Virus record (IMG/VR): IMGVR_UViG_3300042261_001362
Span: 1 to 27,354 of that record
Strand: one strand, 5' to 3'
DNA length: 27,354 bases
Source of the DNA: a virus
Every line of letters begins with the position of its first letter. Positions within the stretch are counted from its first letter, which is position 1. Made by a program: the position numbers and the translations under genes. The notes beneath the pieces were generated by a model. It was not told where the DNA came from. It made no database searches and worked only from the letters and a program-made list of their open reading frames with translations. Positions 21,330 through 27,354 of the stretch are shown in pieces.

Positions 21330-21357
21330 AATTTATAAAGAACTAAAAAAAGAAAAA

Positions 21358-23124
21358 ATGTCTAGACTTACAGGTAGTGAAGTTGCTAATTTGATGCAGG
21401 CATATAGTGCTGTTCATAACAATAATCTTCGTGAAGAGATTCTTTTCGAAGAGTTTTTAACTGAAGAGTTTATTCTTGAGGCTTATCAGTACGTTGCCGA
21501 TTTTCTTGTAGCAGAAGGGCACGTTCCTGGTTATGAGACTGCCGAACTCTTTATGGCAGAAATGGATGAGCATTGGATTGATGAAATCCTCTGTGATTAT
21601 GGTCTGTATCTGAATGAAGGTCCATTTAGTAATTTTGCTAATACTGTAGTTGGTGGTGTAAAGAGAGCAGGTTCTGCTGTTGCTGGTGGTGTAAGAAGAG
21701 CTGCTGGCGCTGCTGATAGAGGAGTTGCTGCTGCTGGATCTGCTGTTAGAACTGCTGGACAAGTTGCTACAGGAGCAGCACAAAGAGCAGGTTCTGCTGT
21801 TGCTGGAGCAGGTAGAGCAGCTGCTGGGGCAGCACAAAGAGCAGGGCAGACTGCAGTTGGCGCAGCACAAAGAGCAGGTGGAGCAGTTGCTAGAGCAGCA
21901 ACTCCTGTTGCTCAGGCAGTGAAAGGAACCGCTCAGAGAGCAGTTGCTGCTGGTCAAAGTGCTCTTGGATCTGCTGGAAGAGCGGTTCAGGGTGCTGGAC
22001 AAGCAGTAGTGGGAGGAGCACAAAGAGCTGGTGCTGCCGTTGCTGGCGCTGCCCAAGGTGCTGCTCGTAGAGTTGGTCAAGAAATTGAGATTTCAAGAAG
22101 AGTTGGTGCTGGTCAACCTATCGGTGGAACTCCTGCAAAAGTAGCACCTAAAGCAGCGGGTGGAACTGCTGCAACTAAACCAGCACCTCAACAACGTGTT
22201 ATGAGAGATGGTTCTGCAGCAGGAAAACCCGCTGCCGCTCCTGCTGCTAGACCTGCCGCTGCTGCTCCTGCCGCGGCCCCTGCTGCTAAACCCGCTGCAG
22301 CTACTCCTGCTCCTGCTCCTGCTGCTGCAGCACCTGCTAAGAGACAATCTCTTGCTTCACAAGCAGCAGAACTTCGCCAAATGAGAGCAGCATCACAAGC
22401 AAGACAAGGTGTGGTTAATGCACATTATGAAGTAGAAGGTGATTTGATTGATGAAACAACTTTATCAGCAAAGGCAGCAAGAGCAGGTAAAGATATTGGT
22501 AAACCTGGAAAGCAATTTGCAAAAATTGCTAAAGAAGCAGGTGAGCGTTATGGTTCTGAAGAACGTGGTAAGAAAGTTGCTGGCGCTGTTTTAGCAAAAA
22601 TGAGAGCAAAGGCAAATCTTGCAAATTCTTATGAAGCAGAAGGTGAAGATATTCACGAAATTCCTCTAGTAGTTGCTGCACCTTTAGCAGCTGGCGCACT
22701 TTATGCTGCTGGCAAAGGTATGGAAGCAATGAAGAAAAAAGTAGATGCAAAAATTGATAGAGCGAGAAAAACTTCTCCAATTGGTGGTGATAGAAGAGTT
22801 CCTCAAATGAATTCATATCAACCAGATAATTTTGATTTCATTCTTGAGTATCTTGTTGCTGAAGGACACGCTGATACTAATGAGCAAGCAATTGCTCTGA
22901 TGGCAAATCTTACTCCTGATCAAATTCAGGGTATTATTGAAAATTCTGATGAGGATTCAGCCAGAAAAAGATATAACGCATTGGGTGGTGATGCTAATGC
23001 AAAACGACTTGGAGTAGTGGATAGTAGTGGAAGAGTTCTCAGTCCCGATGAAGCTTCAGCCAGAAAAAGATATAACGCATTGGGTGGTGATGCTAATGCA
23101 AAACGACTTGGAGTGGTAAAATAA
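21358..23124 (+). CDS. Ala-rich low-complexity virion-type protein, 588 aa
   Basis: Probably an internal head or other virion protein. N-terminus MSRLTGSEVANLMQAYSAV, then a helical module with FLVAEGH (about 42-81). Residues about 100-245 are Ala/Gly/Arg 11-residue-type repeats (RAGQTAVGAAQ and relatives) with an Arg roughly every 11-15 residues. Next comes a Pro/Ala/Lys stretch (about 255-330) resembling histone H1 or AlgP tails. The C-terminal part holds NAHYEVEGDLIDE (354-366), YGSEERGKKVAGAVLAK, NSYEAEGEDIHE (423-434), a second AEGH module (491-530) and a duplicated 20-residue end. Several (L/I)-x-E sites could be cut by the prohead protease (inference). Own late promoter; terminators on both sides. 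Confidence 0.82.
   Translation: MSRLTGSEVANLMQAYSAVHNNNLREEILFEEFLTEEFILEAYQYVADFLVAEGHVPGYETAELFMAEMDEHWIDEILCDYGLYLNEGPFSNFANTVVGGVKRAGSAVAGGVRRAAGAADRGVAAAGSAVRTAGQVATGAAQRAGSAVAGAGRAAAGAAQRAGQTAVGAAQRAGGAVARAATPVAQAVKGTAQRAVAAGQSALGSAGRAVQGAGQAVVGGAQRAGAAVAGAAQGAARRVGQEIEISRRVGAGQPIGGTPAKVAPKAAGGTAATKPAPQQRVMRDGSAAGKPAAAPAARPAAAAPAAAPAAKPAAATPAPAPAAAAPAKRQSLASQAAELRQMRAASQARQGVVNAHYEVEGDLIDETTLSAKAARAGKDIGKPGKQFAKIAKEAGERYGSEERGKKVAGAVLAKMRAKANLANSYEAEGEDIHEIPLVVAAPLAAGALYAAGKGMEAMKKKVDAKIDRARKTSPIGGDRRVPQMNSYQPDNFDFILEYLVAEGHADTNEQAIALMANLTPDQIQGIIENSDEDSARKRYNALGGDANAKRLGVVDSSGRVLSPDEASARKRYNALGGDANAKRLGVVK
21661..22080 (+). repeat. Ala/Gly/Arg 11-residue-type coding repeats
   Basis: Degenerate in-frame repeats built on GCACAAAGAGCAGG-type units (GAAQRAG in protein). 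Units are 11 residues or multiples and variants of that, with an Arg roughly at each unit start. Diverged at DNA level, so old compared with the 60-bp repeat further on. Confidence 0.8.
22956..23114 (+). repeat. Perfect 60-bp direct repeat
   Basis: 22956-23015 and 23055-23114 are identical at all 60 positions by eye, offset by 99 bp (33 codons). Both copies are in frame at the C-terminus of the 588-aa protein and encode SARKRYNALGG followed by DANAKRLGV. Confidence 0.93.
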
Positions 23125-23148
23125 GTTCACTTCCCAAACTGATACATA

Positions 23149-23174
23149 AGAGGGTTTCACCACCCTCTTTTTTT
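23149..23174 (+). terminator. Terminator joined to a late promoter
   Basis: AGAGGGT (23149-23155), loop TTCACC, ACCCTCT (23162-23168), then T (23168-23174). The third copy of this arrangement. Confidence 0.93.
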
Positions 23175-23181
23175 ATAAATA
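23174..23181 (+). promoter_or_regulatory. T4-type late promoter (TATAAATA)
   Basis: TATAAATA begins on the last T of the terminator and is 29 nt before the ATG at 23211. Confidence 0.9.
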
Positions 23182-23210
23182 TTTCTATAAAAGCACCAGA
23201 ATATTTTAAG

Positions 23211-25664
23211 ATGTCAAGTTTTAACTTAGAGGATATTTCGTATCTTTACGAACACATTGCGACTCAAGATCAATCATCGCTTGATGAAACTTCAGATTAT
23301 TATGACGAAGAACTTGCAAATCTTGTTGAGGATATTTTCTCAACGATTGCATATAATATGATTGCGAGTGGTCATACTGCTGAGGGAGTTGTTGGGTTTC
23401 TAACGAATTCTTCCGAAACAGATATTCTCGAATACTATATGAACCCTCCTGTGATTTCTGAGGGCACAGTTTCTGAAGAGCATATCGAAACGGAACTCGC
23501 AAGACTTGATGAAGGTCTTGGTGGAATAGTAAGCGGATTAAAACTTCTTGGTAAGGGTGCAATGAAAGCAGTTGCTCCTGCCGCAAGAACTGCTAAAGTT
23601 GCACTCAAAAGAGCTGCTGGTCCTGGTGTTAGAAAGGCACTCGGTGGTGCAGTAGGTAAAGTAAAAGATATTGCTGCAAAAGTTGCACCAAAACTTCCTG
23701 GAATTGCAAAAGGTGCTCTCGCTTTAGGTGCTGGAGTTGGAGCTGGATATCTAGGTGCAAAACTTACTGGCGGCGGCGCTGGCAAATCCAAGGATCAACC
23801 AGGAACTAGTGGTCCTCAAACAGTAGCAGCTGCTGGTGGTAAAGGTGGCAAAGTTACCGTTGGTAAAGAATATGATGCTGTTCTAGGTGGTAAAAAAGGA
23901 AAAGTAACTTACTCACAGTCGGGTGAAAAGTTCTTTAAGCAAACTGAGAAAGGTACTCCTGCTTCACCATCTACCCCATCAGGTTCTGGTTCTGGTGCTG
24001 GAACACCACCATCGAAACCACCTAAATCGCAAAAACCAACAAAACCAGTAAGTCAATTATCACCTGGTGGTAGAAAAGGTAACGAGGAATTAGAAGGGAA
24101 AACTTTCCCAACAAGAAAAACTGCAGGTGGAACTGAATATGAAGTAAGAACTCCAACCAGAGCAGAAATGGAAGCATCTAAAGCTGCTGGTGGTGGTGAA
24201 GCAGGAGTAAAGGCTGCTGCAGAAAGAGGTAGCAAATTAATGGGTGGTCCAGAAGGTCCTGGACAAATTGATACAAAATCAGTAGAAGCAGATATTAAAG
24301 CAGCACAAGAAAGAGATAAAAGAAAAGCAGAACAAAAAGCTTCAGAATCATCTACTAAAAAAGAATCATATGATGCTTTTGATGTAGTTCTTGATTATCT
24401 TTTTGAGACCAATCAAGTTGATACTCTTGCAGAGGCATCTTATGTAATGATGGAAATGGATTCTGATGTAATCCAGTCTATTGTTCTAGAGCAAGCTGGA
24501 TATCTTGCTGATGAATATAATTTTATTGTTGAGGGTCTTATTGCTGAAGGGTATGATTTGTCTGAGTATACTGAAGACGAATTTATTGATATTCTTATTG
24601 CTGAGAATATCTTACCAGCATTAGGTAAACTAATTGTTGGTATTAATAAGGCAAGAGGGGCGGTTTCCGCAGCTGCTAAGAGTCCAGCGACTAAGCAATT
24701 AGGCAAAACTCTAAAAAAAGCAGCATCAGATTTTGGTAAGGGATTTAAAGGAACTGGTAAAGGTGGAGCACTTGTTAAGTCTCCTGGTGGAGCGATGACA
24801 AAGGCAGGAAAACCTGGAGCACTTGTTAAGTCTCCTTCTGGCGCTTTAACATCAGGTGCAAAACCTGGAAAAATGGTTGATGCATCCATTAAACCAGTAA
24901 ATGTTAGTGTTGTTGGTGGTGGAGCAAAAGGTGCAGGCGGTCGTGCTGCGGCAGCAGCTGCTCCTGCTGGTGGAGGTGGTGGAGGAGCAGCTGCTGGTGG
25001 ATCTGCTGGAGGTGGTAGAGGTGGAGCAATCGTTCCATCACCTGGTGGCAAAATGACCACAACTGGTGGTAAGAGTGGTGCTTTAGTTGCTGGTACTACT
25101 GCAACTGGAGTTGCTAAAGCAGCAAAAGGTGCTGCTGCAGCACTTGGTAAAGGTGGTGGAGGTGGTAGAAAAGCACTTCTCGCTGCAGGACTTTTAGGTG
25201 CTGGTGCCTTAGGTGCTGGTATGCTTGCTGCAGGTGTTGCTGGTAAGAAAGAAGCTCCAAGAAGAAAAGAAGCACTCGTTGGTTCTCAGAACGCCAAAAA
25301 ACCACTGACTGCAACTCCAGAGAATATGAAAACCGCTGCAAATGTAAATAAGCAAGGTGGTATTGCTCTAGGTAAAGGTGGACTTGGTTATCTTGCTAAA
25401 AAAGGTGACAAAATGGTTATTAAACAAGCAAAAGCAGTTGGTGCAGACGATGGAATCATCGGTAAGGCAGCACGTGCGCTTGGTTTAACTAAAGCAAAAG
25501 ATAAGGCGATTGAGGCACAAAGACAGGCAGCAGGACGTAAGAACAGAGAGGCATATCTCTCTGGACAAGAACTAACTGATAAGAATATTACTGGTTATCA
25601 AGTAAAAGGTGCCAAGAGAAAGGGTGAAGTAACAGGAACAAAAATTAAAATGGATAATAAGTGA
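23211..25664 (+). CDS. Gly/Ala-rich virion-type protein, 817 aa
   Basis: Large repetitive protein sharing design with the 588-aa neighbour. It has an acidic N-terminus (SFNLEDISYLYEHIATQ) and an AEGH-type module (42-80). A basic amphipathic stretch (LKLLGKGAMKAVAPAARTAK) follows, then a Gly-zipper-like hydrophobic segment (164-187). A Pro/Ser/Gly/Lys linker leads to two adjacent modules (389-428 and 435-466). The SPGGAMTK/SPSGALTS repeats come next, then a poly-Gly/Ala region, a second Gly-zipper segment (655-678) and a Lys-rich end. The hydrophobic Gly-zippers could insert in membranes or pack as helices. No catalytic motif seen. Own late promoter. Confidence 0.8.
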   Translation: MSSFNLEDISYLYEHIATQDQSSLDETSDYYDEELANLVEDIFSTIAYNMIASGHTAEGVVGFLTNSSETDILEYYMNPPVISEGTVSEEHIETELARLDEGLGGIVSGLKLLGKGAMKAVAPAARTAKVALKRAAGPGVRKALGGAVGKVKDIAAKVAPKLPGIAKGALALGAGVGAGYLGAKLTGGGAGKSKDQPGTSGPQTVAAAGGKGGKVTVGKEYDAVLGGKKGKVTYSQSGEKFFKQTEKGTPASPSTPSGSGSGAGTPPSKPPKSQKPTKPVSQLSPGGRKGNEELEGKTFPTRKTAGGTEYEVRTPTRAEMEASKAAGGGEAGVKAAAERGSKLMGGPEGPGQIDTKSVEADIKAAQERDKRKAEQKASESSTKKESYDAFDVVLDYLFETNQVDTLAEASYVMMEMDSDVIQSIVLEQAGYLADEYNFIVEGLIAEGYDLSEYTEDEFIDILIAENILPALGKLIVGINKARGAVSAAAKSPATKQLGKTLKKAASDFGKGFKGTGKGGALVKSPGGAMTKAGKPGALVKSPSGALTSGAKPGKMVDASIKPVNVSVVGGGAKGAGGRAAAAAAPAGGGGGGAAAGGSAGGGRGGAIVPSPGGKMTTTGGKSGALVAGTTATGVAKAAKGAAAALGKGGGGGRKALLAAGLLGAGALGAGMLAAGVAGKKEAPRRKEALVGSQNAKKPLTATPENMKTAANVNKQGGIALGKGGLGYLAKKGDKMVIKQAKAVGADDGIIGKAARALGLTKAKDKAIEAQRQAAGRKNREAYLSGQELTDKNITGYQVKGAKRKGEVTGTKIKMDNK
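24765..24836 (+). repeat. 21-bp direct repeat in the 817-aa gene
   Basis: The 21-nt unit GGAGCACTTGTTAAGTCTCC plus T occurs at 24765-24785 and 24816-24836, 51 bp (17 codons) apart, encoding GALVKSP twice. A diverged third relative encodes GGAIVPSPGG near 25021. Confidence 0.85.
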
Positions 25665-25685
25665 TCCTATCCTAACATAATTTTT

Positions 25686-25709
25686 GGGGGTTGACAAACC
25701 CCCTTTTTT
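25686..25709 (+). terminator. Terminator whose loop holds a promoter -35
   Basis: GGGGGTT (25686-25692), loop GACA, AACCCCC (25697-25703), six T. It terminates the 817-aa gene. TTGACA spans the stem top and loop. Confidence 0.93.
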
Positions 25710-25720
25710 ATTGCTAGAAT
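25691..25720 (+). promoter_or_regulatory. Sigma70-type promoter inside the terminator
   Basis: TTGACA (25691-25696), 18-nt spacer, TAGAAT (25715-25720) with TGC just before the -10. Would start transcription near 25727, upstream of the GIY-YIG gene. Confidence 0.75.
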
Positions 25721-25738
25721 CGCTTTGCTAGGGTTAAA

Positions 25739-25746
25739 GATAAATA
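25739..25746 (+). promoter_or_regulatory. T4-type late promoter (GATAAATA)
   Basis: GATAAATA 22 nt before the ATG at 25769. With the sigma70-type promoter just upstream, the endonuclease gene has both early- and late-type promoters. Confidence 0.65.
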
Positions 25747-25768
25747 ATAGCTCATAAAGATTCTTAGT

Positions 25769-26224
25769 ATGAGTTATGAAAACCCTTGGAGATTCAATGG
25801 GGAAATTTTTGAGTCTTCTGATATTCAAGATTATTTTGGTTTCGTTTATCATATTTACTGCAATAAAACTGGTCGTAGTTATATTGGTCGAAAGTATTTC
25901 TGGAGTTTCCGCACACCAAGAGGAAAATCTAGAAAAGTTAAGGAAGAGTCCGATTGGAAAAGATATTACGGTTCCTGTCCTGAACTCAAATCCGATATTA
26001 ACATTTGGGGAAAAGCATCCTGCGACAGAACAATACTTAGCCTCCATAAAACAAAAGGACAATGTAACTTTGAAGAAACCAAACAGCTTTTCCTAAATAA
26101 TGTGTTGACAGAGGCTCTTGACTCTGGAGAACCTGCGTATTATAATTCGAACATATTAGGTCGCTATATGCGAAAGGATTATTTCTATGCAAACTCTAGA
26201 GACGACTCTGAAGCAATCTCATGA
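25769..26224 (+). CDS. SegE-like GIY-YIG endonuclease
   Basis: Free-standing putative homing endonuclease. The 151-aa protein begins the domain at FGFVYHIYCNKTGRSYIGRK (FVYHIY replaces the first GIY block; YIG at 38-40 followed by R-K). It continues with ESDWKRYYGSCPELKSDINI and ends with YYNSNILGR. That pattern is, as I recall, the segE-type GIY-YIG family of T4-like phages. No separate DNA-binding domain is obvious. It is flanked by dual promoters and overlaps the next gene by 38 nt. Its target site is not visible in this window. Confidence 0.83.
   Translation: MSYENPWRFNGEIFESSDIQDYFGFVYHIYCNKTGRSYIGRKYFWSFRTPRGKSRKVKEESDWKRYYGSCPELKSDINIWGKASCDRTILSLHKTKGQCNFEETKQLFLNNVLTEALDSGEPAYYNSNILGRYMRKDYFYANSRDDSEAIS
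26118..26146 (+). promoter_or_regulatory. Sigma70-type promoter inside the GIY-YIG gene
   Basis: TTGACT (26118-26123), 17-nt spacer, TATAAT (26141-26146). The predicted start near 26153 is about 34 nt before the ATG at 26187. Confidence 0.6.
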
Positions 26225-26390
26225 TTGGGCACTTGATCGAATTCATTTTCTGTGTGAAAACAAAGATTATGAAGACGCATACTCAATTCGAATTGAGTTT
26301 TGTGAGTGGTTAAACCCTGATATTGAAGAACATGATATTGTTTCACTAGAGTACATAGGAGAAGAAGAAGATGACCCTAGATCTTCATAA
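26187..26390 (+). CDS. 67-aa acidic protein
   Basis: ATG preceded by AAAGGA with good spacing; overlaps the endonuclease end by 38 nt and the peptidase start by 20 nt. The product is helical and acidic: MQTLETTLKQSHDWALDRIH, then NKDYEDAYSIRIEFCEWLNP and an EEEDD-rich end. The central part looks like a short helical-repeat (TPR-like) hairpin, but one unit is too little to assign. Function unknown. Confidence 0.78.
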   Translation: MQTLETTLKQSHDWALDRIHFLCENKDYEDAYSIRIEFCEWLNPDIEEHDIVSLEYIGEEEDDPRSS

Positions 26391-27042
26391 CTTTTTTAAA
26401 TTTTATGATGAAAATAATGAGAATCACGTAGCAGCAGTCCAATGGTTGGAAGATAAACTTCCAGAAAAATTCCTAGATGACGCAGAGACTGACTGGATTG
26501 GTATTTTCAGAACAAAACCCCCAACTCCAGAAGTTCTTGCTGTTCCATATTTTAACCAAGTAGACAACTACAGAGATGCACATAGAACTTGCAATAGTTC
26601 ATCGTGCGCCATGTGCCTTGCGTTCCTTAAGCCAGGAAGCATCAAAGGCGACGATGAATATGTCAAGAAAGTATTTGCGATTGGTGACACGACTGACCAT
26701 GCGGTACAGACCAAAGTTCTCGCAGGTTATGGAGTTAAGTCACACTTTAGTTACAATCTTTCTTTTGCTGATATTGATAAAAGTCTTGACGCTGGGAAAC
26801 CTGTCGTTATTGGTATTCTCCACCGTGGTTCTCTATCTGCACCTACTGGTGGGCACATGTGTGTTGTAATCGGCAAGACCCCAGATGGCAAAGGATACTA
26901 TGTAAATGATCCATATGGTTCATTAAATGATAATTATACTGGTCCTGTAACTAACGGTAAGAAGACAATTTATACCAAGGCAGTTCTCAAGCATCGTTGG
27001 TGTCCAGGAGGTAATGATGGGTGGGGAAGGATCTTCGACTGA
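26371..27042 (+). CDS. C39-like cysteine peptidase with N-terminal LHNFF module
   Basis: The 223-aa protein has two parts. Residues 4-47 form a module (DLHNFFKFYDENNENHVAAV, then QWLEDKLP) that reappears in the gene at 27150. Residues about 55-223 look like a papain-fold peptidase of the C39_2 type: VPYFNQVDNYRDAHRTC with probable nucleophile C74, GGHMCVVIGK with H162, and YYVNDPYG with D180. Such domains cut peptides or cell-wall cross-links; a virion-associated or lysis role is plausible. No signal peptide. AGGAGAAGAAG precedes the start. Confidence 0.82.
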   Translation: MTLDLHNFFKFYDENNENHVAAVQWLEDKLPEKFLDDAETDWIGIFRTKPPTPEVLAVPYFNQVDNYRDAHRTCNSSSCAMCLAFLKPGSIKGDDEYVKKVFAIGDTTDHAVQTKVLAGYGVKSHFSYNLSFADIDKSLDAGKPVVIGILHRGSLSAPTGGHMCVVIGKTPDGKGYYVNDPYGSLNDNYTGPVTNGKKTIYTKAVLKHRWCPGGNDGWGRIFD

Positions 27043-27163
27043 GTTTAAGAAAAAAATTCTGGAAGAAGTGAAGAAACTCACAAATCACGGTAAACATAAA
27101 GAAGCAAGTGAATTATTCAACATATACTTTCCAAATATAGGAGGCAACAATGGCAAAAATTGA
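27017..27163 (+). CDS. 48-aa protein bridging two genes
   Basis: A reading frame with AGGAGG just upstream overlaps the peptidase end by 26 nt and the next start by 14 nt. The product MGGEGSSTEFKKKILEEVKK continues with LTNHGKHKEASELFNIYFPN and a Gly/Asn tail: one helical hairpin. Translation is supported by the ribosome-binding site and packing only. An in-frame ATG at 27014 is too close to the site. Confidence 0.55.
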   Translation: MGGEGSSTEFKKKILEEVKKLTNHGKHKEASELFNIYFPNIGGNNGKN

Positions 27164-27354
27164 TTTACACAACTTCTTCAAGTTTTATGACGAGAAGAAT
27201 CCCAACCACGTCAAAGCAGTTCAGTGGTTAGAAGATAATCTTCCTGTTGATTATCTTGGTGATAATGTAGAGTGGGCAGAGATTTATCGCGGAAAAAAGA
27301 CTAGTGCTGCACCAGCCCCTGCCGCTGCTGCAGCTCCTGTAACTGGTGGTGATG
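27150..27354 (+). CDS. Partial: second LHNFF-module protein
   Basis: Starts at ATG with TAGGAGG 5 nt upstream and runs off the window. The first residues (MAKIDLHNFFKFYDEKNPNH, then VKAVQWLEDNLP) are closely similar to the N-terminus of the C39-like peptidase. An Ala/Pro linker follows (SAAPAPAAAAAPVTGGD). A catalytic or binding domain probably follows beyond the window; its nature cannot be seen here. Confidence 0.88.
   Translation, partial: MAKIDLHNFFKFYDEKNPNHVKAVQWLEDNLPVDYLGDNVEWAEIYRGKKTSAAPAPAAAAAPVTGGD

Noticed and set aside
21457-22080. Long minus-strand ORF (Ser/Cys-rich) opposite the Ala-rich gene
   Set aside because: It is the antisense image of Ala/Gly repeats (GCN/GGN read as Ser/Cys codons) and has no protein-like composition.
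22956-23114. CRISPR-like repeat
   Set aside because: Only two copies, both in frame inside a coding region; unit and spacing do not fit an array.
24440-25060. Minus-strand Pro/Ala-rich ORF opposite the 817-aa gene
   Set aside because: Antisense shadow of Gly-rich coding sequence; no promoter or ribosome-binding site on that strand.

Overview
The window reads as part of a T4-like cyanophage genome (myovirus of marine Synechococcus/Prochlorococcus). A T4-type replication block (RegA, gp43 polymerase, UvsX, gp41 helicase, gp61 primase, class Ia ribonucleotide reductase) is mixed with features familiar from marine cyanophages: Hsp20, MazG, a phage-type 2OG-Fe(II) oxygenase, a segE-like GIY-YIG endonuclease and phage tRNAs. 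All supported genes are on the + strand and tightly packed. Many neighbours share ATGA, TGATG or TAATG start/stop overlaps.

Layout. 29-1249: regA, hsp20 and a 57-aa peptide, bounded by two strong terminators. 1355-7076: two paralogous small proteins, gp43, two mini-genes, uvsX and gp41. 7073-9573: AT-rich cargo (stand-alone carbamoyltransferase domain, MazG, a 61-aa protein, 2OG oxygenase), then tRNA-Ala(UGC) and tRNA-Leu(UAG). 9607-16735: probable late/virion genes, including a ligase-like nucleotidyltransferase, a HIGH-type nucleotidyltransferase, a large charged protein with an EF-hand-like loop, several small conserved proteins and a coiled-coil membrane protein. 16748-21299: gp61, nrdA, nrdB and a small acidic protein. 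21358-25664: two large low-complexity Ala/Gly-rich probable virion proteins. 25769-27354: GIY-YIG endonuclease, a small acidic protein, a C39-like cysteine peptidase, a 48-aa gene, and the start of another protein sharing the peptidase's N-terminal module. No stretch above 300 bases lacks a gene.

Regulation. Two promoter classes are visible. One is a host sigma70-like set (TTGAC-x, 16-18 nt, TAnnnT, often with TGC before the -10) in front of replication, tRNA and cargo genes. The other is T4-type late elements (ATAAATA) in front of probable virion genes. In five places promoter and terminator are fused: two sigma70 -35 boxes lie inside terminator hairpins, and three late promoters begin on the last T of a terminator T-tract.

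Most notable ideas. (1) The HIGH-type nucleotidyltransferase and the 57-aa peptide begin with a 10-residue sequence shaped like the T4 capsid-targeting peptide that the gp21 prohead protease removes. An enzyme may therefore be packaged in the capsid and injected with the DNA. Its translationally coupled partner is a polynucleotide-ligase-like protein. (2) Two large virion-type proteins share five copies of a short helical module, and another short module recurs in two proteins about 8 kb apart. (3) The oxygenase/carbamoyltransferase/MazG cargo cluster could be a nucleotide or metabolite modification cassette. All functions here are inferred from motifs read by eye; no database search was run.
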